Assembly: GCA_026705465.1 (NCBI GenBank)
Contig: JAPPAP010000040.1
Span: forward strand, 1-64,000
Direction: 5' to 3'
DNA length: 64,000 nucleotides
DNA from: a bacterium
GTDB taxonomy: Bacteria > Actinomycetota > Acidimicrobiia > Acidimicrobiales > Bin134
Below the pieces are notes generated by a model that ran no database searches, was not told where the DNA came from, and saw nothing but the letters and a program-made list of their open reading frames with translations. Position 1 is the first letter of the stretch, and each line of letters opens with the position of its first letter. This document shows positions 60,711 to 64,000 of this stretch, piece by piece. A program made the translations under genes and the position numbers.

Positions 60711-63161
60711 CTACATGCGCAATCGGGCGCTGGTGGGATCGTAGGCCGGTTCGCTCAGCACCCGGGCTGGGCGAAACTCGCCCACCACTCGCACCTGCAA
60801 CTCGGTGCCGGCCTCGGCGTGCTCGGGGGCCAGATAGGCAAAGCCCAAGCCTTTTTCCACGGTGTGACCGTAAGCGCCCGTGGTGACCAGCCCCACCGCC
60901 TCACCGTTGGCGTACACCCCGTCGCTGCCGTGGACATCGGCATCGTCGATGTCGATGTCCAGGTAGGCCAGCTTCCAACGATAGGGATGTTGCCCCGACT
61001 GGGCCCGCTCTCGCCGGTCGGCCAGGGCGTCCCGGCCCACGAACGGCCCCTTGTCAACTTTCACGAAGCGGTGGAGGCCGGCCTCGTCGGGGCCGACATC
61101 GTGGGTGAGGTCGCGGCTCACCATGTACTGCTTTTCCATGCGCAGCGAGTCGAGCGCATGGTTGCCCACATTGGCCATCCCGAGGTCTTGGCCCGCCTCC
61201 CACAACTCGTCGTACAGCACGCCGAGATCGGCCACCGGGGCGTGCAACTCCCAGCCCAGCTCGCCGACGAAGCCCACCCGAAGGGCCCGCACATCCACTC
61301 CGGCCACAGTGATGCTCTGGGCGCTGAGCCAGCGGAATGCCTCATTGCCCAGATCCGCGTCGGTACACCGGGCCAGCAGCTGCCTAGCCCGGGGTCCCGC
61401 CACAGCCAAAACGCCGAAGTCCTCCGATCGCACCCTCAGCTCGGCTCGGGCGCCAGCCGGCCAGTGGGTCTCGAAGTACTCCCGGTCTTTCTGCTCACCT
61501 ACGGCCGCCGACACCAGATAGAAGTGGTCGTCGCCCAACCGGGTGATGGTGGCCTCGCCCTCGAGGCGACCGGTGGGGGTGAGGAAATAGCTGAGGGCAA
61601 TCCGCCCCGGCGACGGCAGCTTGTTGGTGGTGAGCTGGTCCAGCACCGCGGCCGCGTCGGGTCCGATGAGGTCGAATTTGGCGAAGGCGGTGCTGTCCAG
61701 AATGCCAACCCGTTCCCGCACCGCCCGACACTCCTGGGCGGCCACCGGGAACCAGTCGGTGTGGCGAAACGCCACCACGTCCTGTTGGGCCAGCCCGGCC
61801 GCTCCGGGGAACCACTTGGGCCGCTCCCACCCGTACACCTGGGTGAACACCGCCCCCTTGTCGGAATACCGCTGGTGCAGCGAGTTCACCCGATAGGGAC
61901 GCAGCTCAGGACGCTCCAGCCCCGGCACCGGCGTCTGATGGCGATACTCGTAGTCTTCGGCGCCCTTGATTCGCCCATAGCGCGGCGCGTCATCGGGGGG
62001 CACGAACCCGAAGCGGCGGGCGTCGTAGCTGCGGACATTCACCTCGGTCTCGCCATGCACCATCCACCGGGCCAGTTCCCGCCCCAGTCCGGGTCCGTCG
62101 GCGATTCCCACCTGTACCCCTGCCATCATCCAGAAGTTGGGGATGCCCGAGGGGCCCAACAGGGGCTCGCCGTCGGGGGTGTGCGCGATGGCCCCTCGAA
62201 TGGCCCTCTTGATGCCCAAAGGCTCCAGCACCGGGACCCGCTCAAAGGCGCGGGCCAGCCAGAATCCGATTCGGTCGTAGTCGGCAGGGAAGAGGGGGTT
62301 TTCCAGCGACCAGTCGGGTCCGTCGGGCCAAGCGGTCTCGGTATCTCGCTGCTCGTAGATGCCGATGAGCCCCGCCATCTGCTCTTGGCGCACATAGCCC
62401 GACACATAGTCATCGCGCACCACGGGCAGTTCGTGTTCGAGGTCGGCGAATTCGGGCACTGTGTCGGTAACCAGATAGGTGTGCAGGGCGTTGGCCATGG
62501 GCGCTGACAGGCCCACCATTCCGGCCACTCGGTGGGCGTAGCAGCCCGCCGCGTTGACCACGTGCTCGGCCCGGACGGTTCCCTGCTCGGTGACCACCTC
62601 GAACGTCCCGTCGGCCCGTCGGCTGATGTCGATCACCCGATTGCTGCGGCTGATCTGCGCTCCTCGGCCGCGGGCCACCGCCACCATGGCGTTCACCGCC
62701 CCGGTGGGATCCACGTGCCCGTCGTCGGGGGTCCACACTGCGCCGATCACCGACTCGACGTCGTAGAACGGATGGCGCTTGGCCATGAAGTCGCGATCCA
62801 CCCACTCCATGTGGTTGCCCACGTACTCGGCCACCCCCAACTGGCCCTTGAGCCAGTCCACCTCGATGGGCTCGTAGGCCACCCGGAAGCTCCCGCTGCG
62901 ATGCCACGACGGGGCGGTGCCGCTCTCAGCCTCGAGTGACCCATAGAGCTCGCAGCCGTATTTGCGGAGGTAGGCCAGGGTATAACTGGAAACCGAGTGC
63001 GTTATCTGGCCGGCGGCGTGCCATGTGGAGCCCGAGGTCAGCTCGCCCTTCTCCACCAACAAGGTGTCGGTCCAGCCCTCGTGGGCTAGGTGGTACAGCA
63101 GGCTGGCGCCGCAGATCCCACCGCCCACAATCACCACCTGGGCTGAGTCAGGCACCGCCAT
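60711..63161 (-). CDS. dimethylglycine/sarcosine dehydrogenase-like flavoprotein with GcvT domains
   Basis: An 816-residue FAD enzyme, the length of mitochondrial sarcosine dehydrogenase. FAD-binding GGGICGAS is at 13-20, and H48 in GSTWHAAG is the histidine that carries covalent FAD in this family. The C-terminal half has FAO_M and GcvT domains (FDLIGPDAAAVLDQLTTNKLPSPG, FVGELGWELHAPV, RMEKQYMVSRDLTHDVGPDEAGLHRFV), which bind folate. It oxidises N-methylated amino acids and moves the methyl group to tetrahydrofolate. TACAAT lies eight bases before the ATG at 63161. First gene of the operon. Confidence 0.92.
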   Translation of the reverse strand: MAVPDSAQVVIVGGGICGASLLYHLAHEGWTDTLLVEKGELTSGSTWHAAGQITHSVSSYTLAYLRKYGCELYGSLEAESGTAPSWHRSGSFRVAYEPIEVDWLKGQLGVAEYVGNHMEWVDRDFMAKRHPFYDVESVIGAVWTPDDGHVDPTGAVNAMVAVARGRGAQISRSNRVIDISRRADGTFEVVTEQGTVRAEHVVNAAGCYAHRVAGMVGLSAPMANALHTYLVTDTVPEFADLEHELPVVRDDYVSGYVRQEQMAGLIGIYEQRDTETAWPDGPDWSLENPLFPADYDRIGFWLARAFERVPVLEPLGIKRAIRGAIAHTPDGEPLLGPSGIPNFWMMAGVQVGIADGPGLGRELARWMVHGETEVNVRSYDARRFGFVPPDDAPRYGRIKGAEDYEYRHQTPVPGLERPELRPYRVNSLHQRYSDKGAVFTQVYGWERPKWFPGAAGLAQQDVVAFRHTDWFPVAAQECRAVRERVGILDSTAFAKFDLIGPDAAAVLDQLTTNKLPSPGRIALSYFLTPTGRLEGEATITRLGDDHFYLVSAAVGEQKDREYFETHWPAGARAELRVRSEDFGVLAVAGPRARQLLARCTDADLGNEAFRWLSAQSITVAGVDVRALRVGFVGELGWELHAPVADLGVLYDELWEAGQDLGMANVGNHALDSLRMEKQYMVSRDLTHDVGPDEAGLHRFVKVDKGPFVGRDALADRRERAQSGQHPYRWKLAYLDIDIDDADVHGSDGVYANGEAVGLVTTGAYGHTVEKGLGFAYLAPEHAEAGTELQVRVVGEFRPARVLSEPAYDPTSARLRM

Positions 63162-63211
63162 TGGGCAGAATTGTAGAGTCTCGATACTTCTAGTACTCCA
63201 AGAGAGGCCCC
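63162..63211. promoter_or_regulatory. divergent control region for the five-gene operon and the aminotransferase
   Basis: This 50-bp gap has TACAAT (63175-63170, minus) eight bases before the operon ATG and AGAGAGG four bases before the aminotransferase ATG. The short gap suggests both are controlled together. Confidence 0.5.
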
Positions 63212-64000
63212 ATGTTTCACGCCCATCCCGGCCTGAAAAATCCCGAGTACTACGTGCCTGGATTGGCGAGCGAGTATGTGGCCCAGCGCTACGGCATTGC
63301 CCCGGGCGATATCGCCAAGCTGGGCTCAGCAGAGAACCCCTACGGCGTCTCCCCCAAGGCAAAGACTGCCGTTGCCGACGCTCTCGACCGCCTCCACCTC
63401 TATCCGTCGTGGACCGCCGAGCCCCTGCGGGAAAAGATCGCCGACACCTACGGATATGAGCCCGACCAGGTGGTGTGCGGCGCGGGGGAGACCGAGATCA
63501 TCTCGCTGCTCATCCGGGCATTCTGCGAGCCCGGCGGAAAGATCTTGATGCCGGGTCCCTGCTTTCCCATTTACCACCTCTTTGCCGAGGCGGAGGGACG
63601 CATCCCTATCTTGGCCCACGAAGCCACCCATCGGCCCGCCATGGCGCTGGACCCCGAGGCCTACACCGCCGCCATCGACCACGACACCCGAATCGTGTTC
63701 ATCACCAATCCGCACAGCCCATCGGGCACCTGGCTGGACGAGGCCGACGTGCGCCGCCTCATCGAGGCCGCCCCCCAGGCGTTGGTGGTGCTGGACGAGG
63801 CCTATGTCCACTACTCCGACACCCCCGGCTACATCCGCCTGGCCAGGGAGTACGAGCACCTCATCGTGCTGCGCACCTTCTCGAAGGCCTACGGGCTGGC
63901 CGGGTTGCGGATCGGCTTTGGTGTGGCCGCCCGGCCGATCATCGACGCCCTCTTGGCCGTCAAGCCCACCTGGAACATGGGCCAGCTCCAGATCGCCGCC
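63212..64000 (+). CDS. histidinol-phosphate aminotransferase-like class I aminotransferase (5' part)
   Basis: A frame opens at ATG 63212 and runs off the window end, giving 263 residues. It has KLGSAENPYGVSPKA, the PLP cofactor stretch CGAGETEIISLLIRAF, TNPHSPSGTW, VVLDEAYVHYS and the lysine-containing FSKAYGLAGLRIGFG, which are HisC signatures. AGAGAGG precedes the start. It may be a biosynthetic HisC or, given the neighbours, an aminotransferase of the catabolic set. The 3' end is missing. Confidence 0.9.
   Translation, partial: MFHAHPGLKNPEYYVPGLASEYVAQRYGIAPGDIAKLGSAENPYGVSPKAKTAVADALDRLHLYPSWTAEPLREKIADTYGYEPDQVVCGAGETEIISLLIRAFCEPGGKILMPGPCFPIYHLFAEAEGRIPILAHEATHRPAMALDPEAYTAAIDHDTRIVFITNPHSPSGTWLDEADVRRLIEAAPQALVVLDEAYVHYSDTPGYIRLAREYEHLIVLRTFSKAYGLAGLRIGFGVAARPIIDALLAVKPTWNMGQLQIAA

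Noticed and set aside
59772..62507. Plus-strand open frame of 911 codons
   Set aside because: It is antisense to the flavoprotein, racemase-like and sulfotransferase genes, all with clear motifs. Its His/Gly/Pro-rich text is typical of a shadow frame.

Overview
The window reads as a high-GC actinobacterial chromosome segment, most likely an uncultured member of the class Acidimicrobiia; the class is inferred, not proven. Evidence for Actinomycetota: a WhiB protein, the paired glnA1/glnA2/glnE set, a GlnR-like atypical response regulator, STAS/HATPase anti-sigma partners, a Tad pilus cluster with an actinobacterial-type small pilin, many GTG/TTG starts, and many start codons lying 6-8 nt behind a TANNNT -10 box, as expected of leaderless transcripts.

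Layout. 1-52: the 3' part of a tRNA that looks like tRNA-Sec (8-base acceptor strand, 7-bp variable arm). 97-3431: group-2 sigma factor, a hypothetical protein, and glutamine-dependent NAD synthetase. 3492-12453: nitrogen block with glnA1, glnA2, a GlnR-like regulator overlapping glnA2, and glnE, interrupted by a secreted RCC1-repeat protein and RidA. 12450-19147: a shrunken molybdenum-hydroxylase-like fusion, A-type Fe-S carrier, Mrp, FxsA, SelA and SelB. 19156-21813: WhiB with a duplicated start region, NfeD, STAS protein, lone receiver. 21947: tRNA-Pro.

22072-31763 is catabolic and transport DNA: two amidohydrolases, an SDR, a class III CoA-transferase, a cytochrome P450, an MFS pump and two nucleoside-type ABC permeases without their ATPase. 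31819-35659 is a Tad/Flp pilus cluster, followed by a STAS/anti-sigma pair and NhaA. 38025-44030 is housekeeping: topA, an MFS protein, tmk, holB, tRNA-Thr. 44120-56691 is again accessory catabolism: enoyl-CoA hydratases, an amidohydrolase, tandem luciferase-like monooxygenases divergent from an operon of two alpha/beta hydrolases and a DUF1214-like protein, then an SDR, a sulfotransferase and a thioesterase. It includes an AT-richer XRE regulator gene that looks acquired.

56733-63161 is one tightly coupled minus-strand operon: sarcosine/dimethylglycine dehydrogenase-like flavoprotein, Asp/Glu-racemase-like protein, small sulfotransferase, FrhB-like Fe-S flavoprotein and a quinone-oxidoreductase-like dehydrogenase. 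It diverges from an aminotransferase cut by the window end. This operon, the GlnR-like gene on glnA2, and the small tandem duplications that create mini-ORFs at start codons (nadE junction, whiB) are the most unusual items.
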